64,000 nucleotides of DNA from Tetrastigma voinierianum (GCA_016808115.1 JAEQBH010006865.1:124001-188000); one strand, 5' to 3'. Positions 1 to 13,563 are shown, numbered from the stretch's first letter. Numbers and translations are program-made. The notes: a model not told the origin generated them from the letters alone.

Positions 1-851
1 CACGATCATCGGTTCACTTTAGGAACACGATTGTAGCCGTTCGTGATATCTGGCATCAACATCATTTGTTTCACAAAATTTCATAATTATAACCAGCTTG
101 ACCCGTAAATTACATTGCAGTACGCTCCATCGCTCCCAAAATTTCAATAATTCGGTCCCGAGTTTGGGACCCCGATCAACCATAATTAGGCCTCGATCAA
201 GCAGAAACATTATAAAACACTTAAATAAAGTGTAAAACCCAAGTAGGATAAATCCCCACCTCACGGAGTTTGTCAAAACTCCAACTTTTTAGTGTCAGCG
301 TAGCTCTCATCGCGTAGATCAACTTGCCTTGATCCGATGAAACACACGGTCGATTTTTCGTAGATCTGAGAAAGAAACGAAGAGAGAAAAAAAATTAAAA
401 TTATATCTATCTCTCTCCTCTCTCTCATCTCCCGTCCTCCACGCCCTTCTCCTCCCTTTTTATTGATTTTTTTTATCTTTTTTTAAATTACTATTATTAT
501 TATTATTATTATTTGGATACATAACATATTATCTCTCATTCGGTCAGTTTCTTCTCAGAAAAATTTTATTTCTTTTAAGTTCAATTATTTTAAATGAACT
601 TAACTGAAACCATTTTCGACTTAGAAGTTTTCATAAAAATCTAGATCATGAGATCAGCGGGTTTATCACCCGAGAATTAGTGAAATACGGTATCTTAGAA
701 TTAAATGAAACTTTTTGGGTCTTTAATTCCTTGAGGCAATTGCGGTTCGGTCAGTTTAGATCGTCAAGATATCTGAGAATAAATTTCGGAATTTTTACCG
801 AAATTACGATTTTACCATTTTTCCAGAAATTGGAATTTCTTGGGTCTTACA
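1..851 (-). mobile_element. Partial LTR of the gypsy family (3' part on + strand)
   Basis: The right edge reads TTGGAATTTCTTGGGTCTTACA, preceded by a stretch about 'accgaaattacgattttacc'. This is the reverse complement of the family end TGTAAAACCCGAGAAAATTC seen at 3345, 32453 and 44304. The other edge lies outside the window. A CT-rich tract (about 400-460) and TTA repeats (about 490-512) occur inside, as in sister copies. No coding sequence is supported. Confidence 0.75.
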
Positions 852-2633
852 CCTTCACCTGATGGACCTCGGGATTTAGATTCCCTTAGGGTAAGGCCTC
901 CCAATGCACGGGTCCCTCGACTCCCGCCGCCTCCTCAAGGATAAAATCTGAAAAGGATGATTATGTAGGGGGTGAGCACGAGGCTCCGTAGGAAAATCCT
1001 CTCAAACTCTAACAAGGTTTAGAAAAGGAAAGAAAACAGTCGGTCTCATTTTGTTTTAACATAGCATAGACATACAATTTGACATAAAATAGGGATATTT
1101 TAGACATACAATTTAACAATAACCTCCACCCCCCCTTAACATTCTCTTTGGTAGGTAGCATACTTAATAGTAACCTCTACCCCTTTCATGTTATCTTTGT
1201 TTATAAACATCCCTTCACCAGGGAACCTCTTGATCTCATGCCGAAAGCACATTCCTTCTGAGGAACCTCTGTGCTCTTGTAGTGTCTCAAGCATCACTTC
1301 TTGGGAACCTCTTGAGAAGAAGTCGAGCATCCTTACAAGGAACCTTTCACCCATCCTAGTAGTATTTACCAAGCATCCTTATCGAGAACCTCTTGGGAAC
1401 GATTGAGCATCCTTACCAAGAACCTCTCACTTGTGTTCATTCCAACAATCTTATACAAACAGACCCCACTAGCAATCATCGCCCATAACCCCTAATTTCG
1501 CAAATCCCGATTCTGAGCGATCCTCCGGGATCCGCCGTCCGTTATAAGCGATTTCAACTGACAAGTGGAGAATCTGAGATCACTAACCATGTTGTTTTAC
1601 TACTTGACACAAATTACTAATATTTAGAATTTAATTCTAAAAGAACACACATTTGAAGAAAATCCATCATTCTACAATACCGGGTTTTTAAGACAAGAAA
1701 AAAAATTTCATGGGTATTGACCTAACCGCTCAAGCTTGTGAAATCTTTGCAAAAAGGCTAATAGAGAATGATTTCATACCTTAAATATATACATTTATAG
1801 TCCCCCAAAACATACACATATAAATACCCTAGCCTCAATGTAAGTGAATGAGAGAAAACCCCTACCTAAAATCCTTGATTTGTATGGAGATCTTGAGCTT
1901 TGATCTCGAATTTACCCAGCCGTCTCTTGTTCGACCTTATTTCTCCCTGCAACAATCTCAAGGGTTCCAAGGGGTGTGGGGTGAGAGTGAAGTGAAAGAA
2001 AAATGAGGGAAAAGGAGTGAAAATGGGTTTTACATACAGCAGCCCCGAAATTCATTGTTCATGGGCTGTTTTGGTTTTCTTAAAAATTACGGTTTTGCGC
2101 TGCTATCTCGATTTGATCCCATATGACTACACCAAGGTTTTCGTTTGATTTCATTTTTAATGTTATTTTGACCTAAAAACATTTATTTATCTCTTTTATT
2201 ATTCAACCCTTTATACTTATTATTCTTATAATTTGGTTTAGGGTGTAAATGGAGACGTTATAGGCAAAACAAAGTTAAATGGGGCGATTGTCGATAGTTT
2301 AGACAGGCGAGGGTTTACAAGTATCAAAATAGCTCAATTTTATGACTTAAAGTAATAAATAACTTAAATAAATAATAAATAATTTGTTCTTAAATATCTA
2401 TATATTTGTTTTACCTTTTTATCCAAATTTACTCTAATTATCCTATAATCTCCTTTGCTAATTTATGATCGATATTGAACTTTATTTGTTTTATGTATAT
2501 TTGATAAATATGTGAACTCGATTATTTAAAATATGTTTTAAATTCATCTAATTAAAAAAAATTATATAAATAAAATTAAGTAATAAGTTTTAAATTAAGT
2601 ATAACTAACTTATGTAAAAAAAAGTATAATTAA

Positions 2634-2638
<5 letters not shown>
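852..2638. other. Unassigned TE-like sequence with a short tandem motif
   Basis: No gene is supported. The stretch looks like LTR or untranslated retrotransposon sequence. It holds a degenerate array built on GAACCTCT near 1223, 1263, 1305, 1340, 1385 and 1420 (spacing about 35-45 bp), with GAGCATCCTTAC between copies. The rest is AT-rich and stop-rich in all frames. I could not match its ends to any other copy in the window. Confidence 0.4.
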
Positions 2639-2688
<50 letters not shown>

Positions 2689-2704
2689 TTATTTATTTAT
2701 TTAT
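2639..2704. repeat. (TA)n followed by (TTTA)n microsatellite
   Basis: About 23 TA dinucleotides are followed by TTTA tetranucleotides, ending directly at the LTR start TGTAGCCC at 2705. Confidence 0.97.
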
Positions 2705-5700
2705 TGTAGCCCAAAACTTCGGGTTCGTTGACGATCGCCCGACTGTGAAAACTCATGAATGTTGGAGGTAACGAATCTGGCGCTCGCCGTCTTATTCTTT
2801 AGATTCCTAGATTTAACAATTAAATGACCACGGGGTCCATTTATCCATATTCATTGCCCAAACATGGAGTTATAATTAACGGCTATAAGGGTTTTAATTC
2901 TGACTTTCGATGCGTAATAAAATTACAGTTGAAACTAGATTCCAAAACATTTTACAAAAGGTTATTAAAGTACATATCGACTTTCTTCATAATTATTGAC
3001 CTCGAATGGCGTCGTGCCAGTGTTTATTCCTCACGAAATATTTTCCCTTATAAGTGATAAAACTGTTGAAAAACCTCATGAGAGCTGCTCTTGCTAGTGC
3101 ACTAGAAATGTGGTCATGTTCCACATTCACATTCTAAGTAAAAACATATGCCCTCTCTACTATGGAATCTTACATGTGCCATGAAATGAGATGAGATTTC
3201 GATCCGCGTACCATGCCAGAGTCCTTACTGAGCTCCTACCGCAATCTGGTACGTGTGTGTTAATGTCATTAGTAGATAAGTATCCAATGCACATTTTGAA
3301 ATAAAAGTCATTTGTTTATAAACCAAAACTTTTATGGATGTCATTGTAAGACCCGAGAAAATTCAAATTTTTGGAAAAGGGTAAAATCGTAATTTCGGTC
3401 AAAACCTGAAATTTTCATAGATCTCGGATGATGAAACGGACTTCATCGTTGGAATCGTCTCAAGAAATCCGCTACCAGTAATTTCGTCGAATTTTGGTGG
3501 TGAATTCGCGTTTTAATGCCATAGGGTGCGGGTGCATTAAAACGGCTTGTGAAGACATGTGATGTGACAAAAGTCACCTCACACATGTACTCATGTGACA
3601 CATGTTGCATGATTAGAGATGATGAGAATGAATGGCCTGGGTGCTGTCAAGTGTCAAATAGAAAAAGGAGACATGATGGGAATTATTAAAAATTGTTAAA
3701 TGAAAAGGCAAAAATTTAAATAGTGTTCTTCTCGAAAGGAAGCCTTAAGAGACGGAGTGGGTTACGGTTTTGTGTTTTAGAGAGAAAATAAGCTCATTCT
3801 CTCTAGATTCCCAGTAGCATTCGGATGGTAGGTTCTCGACGGACGAAGCAAAGTGATCATGCGGCGTGAAATCTGCGAGGACCTGATTTGGTGGAGTTAA
3901 GACAACTCCCAGGTAGGGATCTTTTCCTACTTGTGTTATTCTTTGTCTAATAGCCTTAATAAATGGTTAGGAATGTTATGAGGCTTGTTTTTAGCGTAAA
4001 TTTCAGTCTCAAAAGCTTTGAGTAGAAGTGGAGAAAATTCCTATTTGTGTGGCGAGTGAGCGGTGCCAACTTTGAGGTTTCCTTGTTCACATGAATAGTG
4101 GCGTGATTTTCTTGGTGTGAAAATGTGTATTGTAAGTGATTTAAAATGGTGCTTGTGTTTTTCTAATTTAGCCATGTGAGCTAATTTTGAGATTGTTATT
4201 GATGTGAAGAATTGAATAACATGATTGTTGTGAGTAAATTATGTTAATATGCATGTGAATTGTATTAGAATAAATTGTTGGAATTGACATAATGCATTAT
4301 ATGCATTAGGCGACTAGGAAATATTAAGATTGTGAGTGCATGATATGAAATGAAAGCAACGAAAATGTTTGTGAAAGGAATTTTGGCGGAAGATTTTTTT
4401 GGGAGGAGGCGTGTTGGAAGATTGTCGGCTTGATTCACGTCGGAGGGCCGTGAATTGTTTGGAGAGTTCATCAACATGTGCGCCTCGGAGGGTTGTCGAT
4501 ATTTTCTAGAAACTTCATTAATGTGTTTTGAGAGACAAATAGCTTTTGTTTTGAAAGCGAGTTATTCCACTGCTTTACGCGTTCGGGCAGGCGTATGTGA
4601 GGAGTCGGTGAGGATTTCGAGGCAATGAGTTGGACATGTAGACATTCGAGTAGGTTCATGAAATTTCTTGAACCTTATTGGTATATAGTTGATGTAATTT
4701 TAATGAGTAGTGATGTATGGGCACAAGTGGCCATTTTTACTCATTTTAATTGTATATGGACCCGGTGTGGTCGTTGTTAATTGTTGGGACAAGTTTTGTA
4801 CTTTGGGTAGAGGCACCGTCTGAGGAGACTGCGATTTTGTGAGAGGTGTCGGGTTACCCGACATTCATGAGTATTCCGCGGGTTGACGGGTTGTCAACGG
4901 GACCCCCGGTTTTGGGGCGTCACAATCATCATTTCAAATGATCTTTTATAATCAAGCGTGTGTTTAGTGGGCGATGGGTTCCAGGGTCTCATTGTAGGAC
5001 TCGCGCGCCTTCACATACTTTTTGGAATTTCCTTAGTTGAAGTGTGAACTGGTCGAGCCTCACGGGGATGTCTAACTCTTCTTGCTATTACCCATCACAC
5101 GTTTTTCCATGACATGCGTTTTCGTGTGACTCAGTTGGACATCATCCAACGGTACCGAGCCCATTCATCAATCACTAAGTATAGTGATTGATCATAATCA
5201 TGCACTCATACTCATTCGATCACGAAATCCCGGAGTGCATATGCAATATGTCGCCGCATCGTGTATATACATTACATATCTCGTAGATCTTTACATAGGC
5301 AAATTAGCCATACAATTCCTTAGCATGTATTATGGGCGTTATATCAGCGTATAATTTCCAAATAACACTCATTCGATGTCACTAAATATAATATTAGCAC
5401 TCATATACGACATTTGTCCGATAATTACCACGAACATGTTCTGGCAGGACATAAAACAATCCGTCGATCTAAGGTATCCGTAACGAGGCCATAGTGACCA
5501 TAGCGATACACGGGCGGCTAATAAGCCACGAGACCATAGAGGCGGTTTGAACTTCGATTAAGCATTTAGTCTCAAAGCGGTCTGGCAAGACCAGCAGTCC
5601 ACGAGAGCGTATAAATAAATTGAAACCGGCCACAACATAGTCCCTAAGCCCGGCCTTAAACCACCTCGAGATTAGACCCTGAAACGCGGCCATCACTGAC

Positions 5701-7127
5701 CAGGCGATCATGATAGTCCGGATTTTGAATGCAGGCGGTATTAAGTCGGTCCTTAAAATAGTCTTGAAATATTGGCTCCAACTGCAAATAGTGGATTTTT
5801 AAACCAGCCCGCAGCGGGATATGCTTTAAGTTATTGCAATCTGGGGAATGGACCGTAAGCACATTTTGTAAGAATTAGAATTTAGGTGATTGGCTTCAAC
5901 ATTCACGTTACTTAAAATGTAGCTACAACTTTTATAGAAAAACAAAGTCAAATTCCCTCAGTTCAATGAAAACCCGATCAATACGGACGCAACCAATAAA
6001 CGACTGCTTTGTGGAAGTCGGGAAATGGACCTAAGTTAAGGCGTAGAGATCGATTTAGGGTGATTCAAAATCCACCTTAGCCAGATTGATTTCATAGATG
6101 AAGCTACGAAACTACATGAAGAAAAGCGAGTGGAAATTCTCCAGTTTCCAATAGAAACCCGATCTAGATCTAGACACAAACAAATAAATAGCCTAGGCTG
6201 TGTGATGCTACAGAAATGGACCGTAAGCTTTGAAATGTAGAGGTTCGATTTGGGTGATTGAATCACAACATCAAAGTTTACGAGATCTTATTCTGAAACA
6301 CATGAATCTGATTCAATTTTTCCAGTTACCAATGACAGGTCACAAAATGAAGGGCGAGTGTAGGGTCAAAGCAAGCGGCATTCCCAATGATCCGTCAAAT
6401 TTAAGCAATGCAAGAGCGTAACGTAAATGATGGCCAAACAGCCCTTAGGGTGGAAATTAGCCAAGTGAGGAGAATGCCTGCATAACCGGAGCGTAGCGCC
6501 AGTCGATGAACGGACTCTTCTCATTTTGACAATTTCCAGTAGTTAGAACCCAGTAGATCAAAGAGATCAAAGGAAGAAGCTCGTTGACTCCCTCCTTCTC
6601 TCTTTCTTTCTCTTTCTCTTTTCTTTCCTCTCTTTTTCTCATTCTTTCTCTCTATGTTTCTTCCATTTTCTCTCCATCGATTCTCTCCCCCAACTCACAT
6701 TTATCACTTCATGCGCCGACATACTTCGCCTCCTATCATGCCAAGGCCACCCCATGCTCCTTATCATGCTTATCTTTATCCATGACACTTGGCCCTCATC
6801 ATGCGAAGTGTCACCATGGCATGAGTCATATGGCATGTGTCATCATGCCACGTGTCACCCACTTATTTGGTTTTACTTTTACCTCGAAACGCTTTATTTC
6901 GTCTCAATTTCAGTTAAAACAAATTTTTTATGAACTTTATTTAATTTATTTTGCAACTTCAGAATTTTCTTAAAGCACCCCATTTCGGGTCATCCTACCC
7001 ATTGGCTCTCAAAAAACGCTAAATTCACCTATTTGGAATTCGACGAAATTTGCCTAAGCAACCAGACTTCACGAGACGAACCTAACGATGAGGTCCATTT
7101 CATTGTCTTAAAGTTCAAATTTACCCT

Positions 7128-7132
<5 letters not shown>
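2705..7132 (-). mobile_element. Gypsy-family LTR interrupted by a solo LTR
   Basis: It begins TGTAGCCCAAAACTTCGGG, a variant of the family edge TGTGACACCCCAAAACTCGGG. The landmarks of sister copies follow in order: 'accacggggtccatttat' near 2830, 'ccatgaaatgagatgagat' near 3180, then 'gaatgaaaacccgatc'-like blocks and a CT-rich tract near 6590-6660. The final part near 7080-7130 matches the terminal region ('catttcattgtc...aaattcaaattt-accc'-like) but the extreme end is lost in the TA microsatellite. The segment 3345-4924 is a later insertion, so the LTR proper is 2705-3344 plus 4925-7132, about 2.85 kb. Confidence 0.7.
3345..4924 (+). mobile_element. Solo LTR of the gypsy family, nested in another LTR
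   Basis: The left edge is TGTAAGACCCGAGAAAATTC and the right edge GGTTTTGGGGCGTCACA, giving 1580 bp with canonical TG...CA ends. It is flanked by GTCAT (3340-3344) and ATCAT (4925-4929), a 4-of-5 TSD. There is no internal region, PBS or PPT, so this is a solo LTR. It carries the dyad TGTGACAAAAGTCAC at 3563-3577. The 62-70-aa open frames within it have no coding support. Confidence 0.85.

Positions 7133-7202
<70 letters not shown>
7133..7202. repeat. (TA)35 microsatellite
   Basis: An uninterrupted TA run. It produces an artefactual alternating Ile-Tyr open frame on the minus strand that is not a gene. Confidence 0.98.
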
Positions 7203-7205
<3 letters not shown>

Positions 7206-8419
7206 ATGCTCTCTTTTGAGAAAAACACTACAATTTGTTATAAGCAAGTAGTGTTTAAAAAGAATCAAGTTCAAGATAAAAAACATAATTATCACTATAT
7301 TAACGGTAAAAAGTGGGTTTTGATTTTATAATTAGTAGATTTTTCTTCCCTTTAAGAGTTGTCTTTGAAGTGTGGCTCCAATGGTAAGGGTAATAAAAAT
7401 TCCCAGCTTTATTACTTAATAAGAGCCCAGTCCACCATGGAAACCCAACTGGGTTTTAGTTTTTAGCCCAATATCGATTTTTCAAGACTCGTATGGCCCG
7501 AACCAAAATTTTGGAAGATCCATTAAACAATTTTTGTTTCCTAAGCCGAATTTAAAATTAATTGGGTTGGGAATGACCTTGTAATTTAGCTGAAGTTAGG
7601 CCTCAAATTTGACCAATAAAGAGGAAAAAAAAATGGAAAAATCGTCTTAATAACCCAAAAAGGTTATAACATCTAAAAAAAAAATTCTCATGTTTTTTTT
7701 TTCATAATAAAATTAATTTTATTACTTTTTTAGAATTGTGAATATTAATTCTATTAATATATATGTATTAGTAGATTAATTTCAGCAGTATGTTGGATAC
7801 ACATTAATGTTATTATTCATATTATGATAATGACTACTTTTTTGTACATATTATAATGACTACTTTGTTCTTATTACAAATTATCAAAGTTTAGTGTATT
7901 TGTATATTTGGTGTATTGAAAATGTTATAAAACTCAATAACTTTGATGTATGAGAATATCAATTAAAGAACACAAAGATAAAGAAATTAATATAAAGGTG
8001 TATATGATTTTAGCTTGCCTCGCCAATCACGCTTACATCCATCGAACGAGAGAATCTTCACTATTACGAAACAAAGCTCAAGATTCGGTATCAAAGCACG
8101 CAACGACAAAGAAAAATCTAAAAAACCCTAGGATGTCCACAATATCGAGAAAATGCTAACAATACTCCTAATCACTCAAACTCTTACATCACATCGAATA
8201 AACTTTACAAGCACATCTCTCTCTCATAACTTTTTACCCTCATGACCTAGAATATTTATAGGGATATTCCTAATAACTTTCCTTATTATATACATAATAT
8301 TATAATAATATAACAATTAGGAATTATCCTATACAACATTTTTTACAAAAAAGGAATAACTACTAATTAAGAATTTGAGACATATTTTAACAAATTTCCA
8401 CCTTGGATCAAATTCCACA
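7203..8419. other. AT-rich stretch, possible copia LTR remnant at its right end
   Basis: No gene is supported in 7203-7900. From about 7910 to 8400 the sequence resembles the far edge of a copia element in reverse orientation. It ends 'aacaaatttccaccttgg', which on the minus strand is a purine-rich tract of the kind found before a 3' LTR. It abuts copia RT sequence that reads in the opposite direction. No second LTR copy was found, so this is only a suggestion. Confidence 0.3.
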
Positions 8420-9950
8420 TCATCCAGCACATCTTGATGAGAGGGCAATAGAATGAAAACAAATCAAGTGTGGGAATTAGTTGATCCACCAAAGGACGTA
8501 AACCGATTGGCCACAAATGGATCCTTAAAATTAAGCGTAAGGCGGATGGCACAATTGAAAGATATAAAGCCCGCCTAGTTGCAAAGGGGTATACACGCAT
8601 ACTTAAGGAATAGATTATGAAGAAAACTTCTTCACCGTTGTCGATTACCTCAATACGCTTTAATTTGAATATCGCTTGTGTATGGACTCTAGAATTAAAT
8701 TAAATTGATGAAGGCCGCTTCTCAATGGAGAATCGGACGGAAGAGATCTACATGGAACAATTAGTAGGTTTCACAATTCAAGATCAAGAACATAAAATAT
8801 GCAGACTTTTAAAGTCAATTTATGGCCTTAAGCAGTCTTCTAGACAATGAAACATTCAGTTTAATGTCTTAATGTCTCATAATTTTGAAATGGTTGAAGA
8901 AGATCATGGTGTTTACATTAAAAGTTCGAAAGACAAGTTTGTAATCTTGTCTTTATATGTAGATGACATATTGATAGCTGGAAATGGTAAGGAGTACATT
9001 TTTTTAGAAATAAAAGGATGGTTGTAATCTAAATTTGAAATGAAGAATATGGACGAAGCTGCATATATCCTTGGAGTTAAGATTTCAAGGGATTATAAAT
9101 GAATTGTTCTTTCATAAGATGTGGGTCACATCAAGAAAATCCTCGAGCGATCTGTAATGCAAGATCAGTGAAACCCGCTTCGATACTCTATGGAAAAAAG
9201 TAAGACCTGTTTAAGATTGTGTCCTAAACCTCGTAATAGGTAAGGAAAATGAGCAAAGTTCCTTACTTAAGTGCGGTTGGAAGCCTGATGTATGCTATGA
9301 TGAGTACTCAGGGTCCGACATCTACCATGCCGCTATGATGAATATGTGATATCAATCTAATCAAAGTCAAGAACATTGGAAGGCAGTTAAAAGGATATTG
9401 TGATATCTAAAGGGCATATCACACTATTCATTGTGTTATCAAGGAAATGATTTTCAATTAAAGGGTTATACTGATGTTGATTAGGGAGGAGGTTTAGATG
9501 AAAGGAAATCAACCTCTGGATTTGCATTCTTACTTAGCAATGGTGTCATATCTTTGAGTAGTAAGAAACAATCATGCATAACCCTATCAATAATGGAAGC
9601 TAAATTTGTAGCGTTATCAGGCGTTGTGCAAGAAGGAATTTGGTTAAGAAGATTCTTGGAACATTTGATCAATAAAGGAGATGCCATAAAGCTTGTGGTC
9701 ATCAGTTGTGATATTCAGGCTGCTATAGCTTATACAAAAGACCCTAAGTTCCATGCTAAAACCAAACATATAGATATTAAATACAATTTTGTAAAGGACA
9801 TGGTAACATGAAATGAAGTGAACGTGAAGTACATAACAACACAAGAAATGGTCGCAGATCCATTCACAAAGCCCATACATAAAGAAGCTTACTTTAGGCA
9901 TGTTAAGTCTTTAGCTTACGTAGACATTAAAGTGTATTTGAGAATATGTA
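8420..9950 (+). pseudogene. Ty1/copia pol remnant: reverse transcriptase and RNase H
   Basis: The plus strand encodes, across several stops and shifts, the order expected for the C-terminal half of a copia polyprotein. NQVWELVDPP (from about 8460) opens the RT. YGLKQSSRQ follows near 8820, then LYVDDILIAG with the catalytic YVDD at 8956-8967, then 'ILGVKISRD' near 9070. RNase H follows from 9554: SKKQSCITLS, MEAKFVALS, then the CD.QAAIAYTKDPKFHAKTKH.DIKY block and MVADPFTKPI near 9850. Inactivating changes include stops after 'SRQ', after 'SRDYK' and after 'VKDMVT'. Gag, protease and integrase are absent here. In live elements this protein copies element RNA into DNA; this copy cannot. Confidence 0.92.
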
Positions 9951-10723
9951 CTTCCTAGTATATTCACGAGAATTTTTTTGATAATATTTATTTTTATTCT
10001 CATATGCTTATGAAACATACATGAACACATGTTAATTACATATGAGATATAGAAGTATTTCGGACAGATGAGAGATTGACCTACTCACATGCACGTCTAA
10101 TTCACTTTGCGGTGTACTAAGATGAGAGATGGGGCCAGGAACTATTATCTAGGTGATAATTGAGAGCAAAGACTTGAATACAAATATCGATTTCGTTTAA
10201 AGATTGAATGAAATATTAATCACAAGTGAGATATCACTTAAAGTCATATTAGAGTCCTGATGTTTTGATAAAAAGAGTATGTGAGTGAACTCATAGTTGG
10301 ACATTAAGTCTGTTAAACAACAATCTGTACGATGTTGAAAGAAAATACATAAAGACATAATGCTCCATGAGAAGGAGGATAACTTAGATTCATACCACAT
10401 GTGCAATGTTGACCAACAAGGGTAATGAAAATAATTTTTTTTGCTTGTGAGGACCCCTTAGTTTTAAGTAACTTCGTATAGTGATCTCTTATCACTGCAT
10501 GATTTCATAATTCAATATCTGTGTTTGCTATCTTAGAATGTGCCGCCAAAATATTGGAGAATGATTCGTTTCTACAGAATATCATTTCTAGAAAAGCAAA
10601 CTAGATAAGAATTATAAGAATTGAGGAAAAGGAATGATCATATTTAATAATAAATAAGAGCATAACATGCATTCAAGGGTTCGACAATTATGTATTTCCA
10701 GTGGGAAAACATAATCATTGTGA
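9951..10723 (+). other. 3' flank of the copia remnant, probably untranslated region and part of an LTR
   Basis: No open frame is credible. It follows directly on the RNase H end (DPFTKPI...) and stops at the gypsy TSD (10724). A PPT and LTR start would be expected here, but no unambiguous TGTTG junction is visible. The sequence resuming at 36572 is the continuation of whatever this was before the gypsy insertion. Confidence 0.45.
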
Positions 10724-10728
10724 CACCC

Positions 10729-13552
10729 CAAAACTCGGGGATCTGTTGACCAAATGTTAACCCATGGAAACTTAGGATGCCTGCAACTCCGATAACATTA
10801 ATCACAGTTCCCTTATCGACCTATAATTTAACAAAAATCGAATTGTAGTCTCTTTGTACTGGGAGCTCATCCAAATACAACCTGTAGATATACACACATG
10901 ACCCATCCAGCTCCAATATATAATAATGACCACATAGGTCCATTTATGAGTAAAAGTGGACAAACCAAGCCCATTTATTCGTACTCATTTAACACACAAA
11001 ACAGTATGCAAAGGAAACATCCCATAAGAATTTAATTACAAATCTCTTATTAATAAATACGAGCTAGAACTAGTTTGTTCCAAGCATCTTTACAAAAATG
11101 AATACAAAGCCACAACCCGACTTTCTTCACAACTGCGACCTTGAGTGAGCGCCGTGCATCGGTGTACTCTCTCTACTTGAAATGGGGTCTCATAAAGGGT
11201 GAGCTACGCCCAGGAGAGTAAACTTCCTACAAGGGCTACTCCCCACCTAAGTGCACATGCAATGGTCATGTTCCACAATTATACACACATCAACATTCCA
11301 ATGAAGAATATGCCAATTCTACATGGAATCCTACATGCCATGAAATGAGATGAGACTCATCATGCCCCATGACCCATGTCTCATCGACCACCTCTCACAC
11401 ATGCTTACACAAGTGTGAAAACCGCTATCGGGTGTTTCATCCAATGACCCTTTTTCCAAAACAAAATTTGTTTGTTTTATAAAACAAAACCCATTGGATA
11501 TACCTCCAATGTCCATTTGATTTAATCAAATCCCGTGTGTTTATGCATTTTTGGGCCACGGATTTTCGGGTTCTCACCATAGGACGTAGCACGTTTTTCT
11601 ACATTTTTACAGGCTTTCACCAACGGGGATCATGTATAACCATAACTATCAGGTTTTCCCCTGAGGGGGTATCTATCCCTTACTTGCCGTGCCCAACATT
11701 AATGATATTTATTTCATGCTGGCGAAACCGTTGAGGACTCCGTTGGATCGAGAAGTCCAAGGTAACGAGCTCACCACCCATTCACCAAGAATGATGAATG
11801 ATTATAACCATGCACATACACCCAACTCAATGCGATGCCCCTGTGCATATACAATGCGATGTGCCATTTCATGTCATACCATGTCACATATATGATGAAT
11901 GCTATATGGACAATTTTACTCATGCATATCACCCATGCCTCATGGACAATTATAACAATCAACATAAAATTTCCAAACGATCACACATTTCATGTCAACA
12001 TCAACAAGTCATCACCAATCAAGCAATGACACACTTTATCCGCTAGGCCAAATTGTGACATAACATGTCCACAAATAACCTACAAACAAGCCTTGCAATG
12101 ACCTTATCCATACACAAACTCATCACATGTCAACACATTAGGACACACATATTGACCTCAAATCAATTACCACCAAGCATGTCACTCAAACTCAAGCAAT
12201 GACAACTTGATCCTCATGACTAGGTGTGGCATAGAGATGCCCACAAATCATTCCACATAACAAGCCATAATAGACCACATAATAGTTCTAAACATAGTTC
12301 AGAAACTAGTCCCCTAACAGTTCCAAAATTTGGACACAAACCATTAAATAGCCTAAGCTATAGCAGTCTCGGGAAATGGACCATAACTTGAGTTGTACAG
12401 GTCCAATTTGGGTGATTCAAAATCCTACATCAAGTTTACAGATGCAGCTATAATTTCCATGTAGAACACTAGTCCCAAATTTCTATTTTCCCAACTAGAA
12501 ACTCTAACTCAAATCTGGATAAGGTATAGGTCAAAACATGACAACCAGGCGCCTCTTAAAAATGGACCATAACATGAGATATAGTGGTCCAATTTGGGTA
12601 ATTCAAAATCCTAACATCAAGTTCATAACCTCAGCTACAATTTCCATGAAGAACGCTAGCCCAAATTCCCTCTTTTTCTAATTGAAAATCAACCCTAAAA
12701 GCTGGACATCATATAGGGTCAAAACAGGGCATTATTCCCTCATCCCCAAAATTTTGCCAAACAGCCCCTTAGGGCAAAAAAAAAAAGGGCCAAACAGCCC
12801 CTTAGGGCATAAAACACAACCAAACAACCCTTATAGTGGAAAATAAACCACAGTAGGAAGAATCTTGACCTCTTGGAGCGTAGAAGAATTGAAGGAGGTC
12901 TCAAGAACACCTCCTAATCCCAAAAATTTGATATCCTGAAATCTCCTCCCTTGGATCTTTAGTGAAACCCCTTCTTGTTGGTACCTATGCATAGCCATCG
13001 TTGAGTAGATGAACTTTCACTCTTTGCTCGAAGAATTCCGCCGGCGGAACTCCGGGGATCGAAGAGAGAAGTTTGGCTCTTTTTCCATTTCTCTCACTCT
13101 CACCTGTAGAACCAGAAAAATAGAATGGGAAGAATGGGATATTTTCCCCCAAGGCCTTTCACTTAAGTTTAAGTGAATGGCTCACGTCACGTCATGTGTC
13201 TACGACTGGTCCGGGTCCGTTTTGTCCCAAAACAATTTATTTCGTCCCGGTTCAAGTTCAATTTATTTTAAATGGACTTTACTTAATTTATTTTCCAATT
13301 TCCAGATTTTTTTTCTCAAAAATCCCCTTTTTGTGGTCCATTAGGCACTTGACGCTCCGAAAATTGTGAAAATCTGATTGTCTCAGAATTCAACAAAATT
13401 CGTCTAGGTAACTAGATTTTGCAAGACGAATCCAACGGTGACGTCCATTTCATCATCCAAGATCTAGAAAAATTCTAGGTTTGCAACTTATATCAGAGCC
13501 AATTCTACTGCTTATATTTTTCGGAAAATTTCAAATTCTACCCTGCTTTACA
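10729..13552 (-). repeat. 3' LTR of the gypsy element
   Basis: 2824 bp, with + strand edges TGTGACACCCCAAAACTCGG and CTACCCTGCTTTACA. It aligns along its length with the right LTR once the nested solo LTR is removed. Shared landmarks are 'gggctactccccacctaagtg' near 11233, 'ccatgaaatgagatgagact' near 11338 and 'ggttttcccctgaggggg' near 11652. Small open frames inside (61-82 aa) are not conserved genes. Confidence 0.93.
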
Positions 13553-13563
13553 TTCTTCCCCTT
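13553..13563 (-). promoter_or_regulatory. Polypurine tract of the gypsy element
   Basis: On the minus strand AAGGGGAAGAA lies immediately before the 3' LTR start TGTAAAGCAGGG. This is the expected place and composition for the plus-strand primer of reverse transcription. Confidence 0.85.

Noticed and set aside
1136..1406. Overlapping 78-aa minus and 72-aa plus frames
   Set aside because: Both fall on the degenerate 40-bp tandem motif; repeats rather than a protein.
6584..6973. 129-aa plus frame, Ser/Leu/Phe-rich
   Set aside because: Lies in the CT-rich tract and CATG-rich part of a gypsy-family LTR; sister LTRs do not conserve the frame.
7029..7295. 88-aa minus frame with alternating Ile-Tyr
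   Set aside because: Produced entirely by the (TA)n microsatellite at 7133-7202; the same effect gives the Ile-Tyr stretch at 58973-59176.
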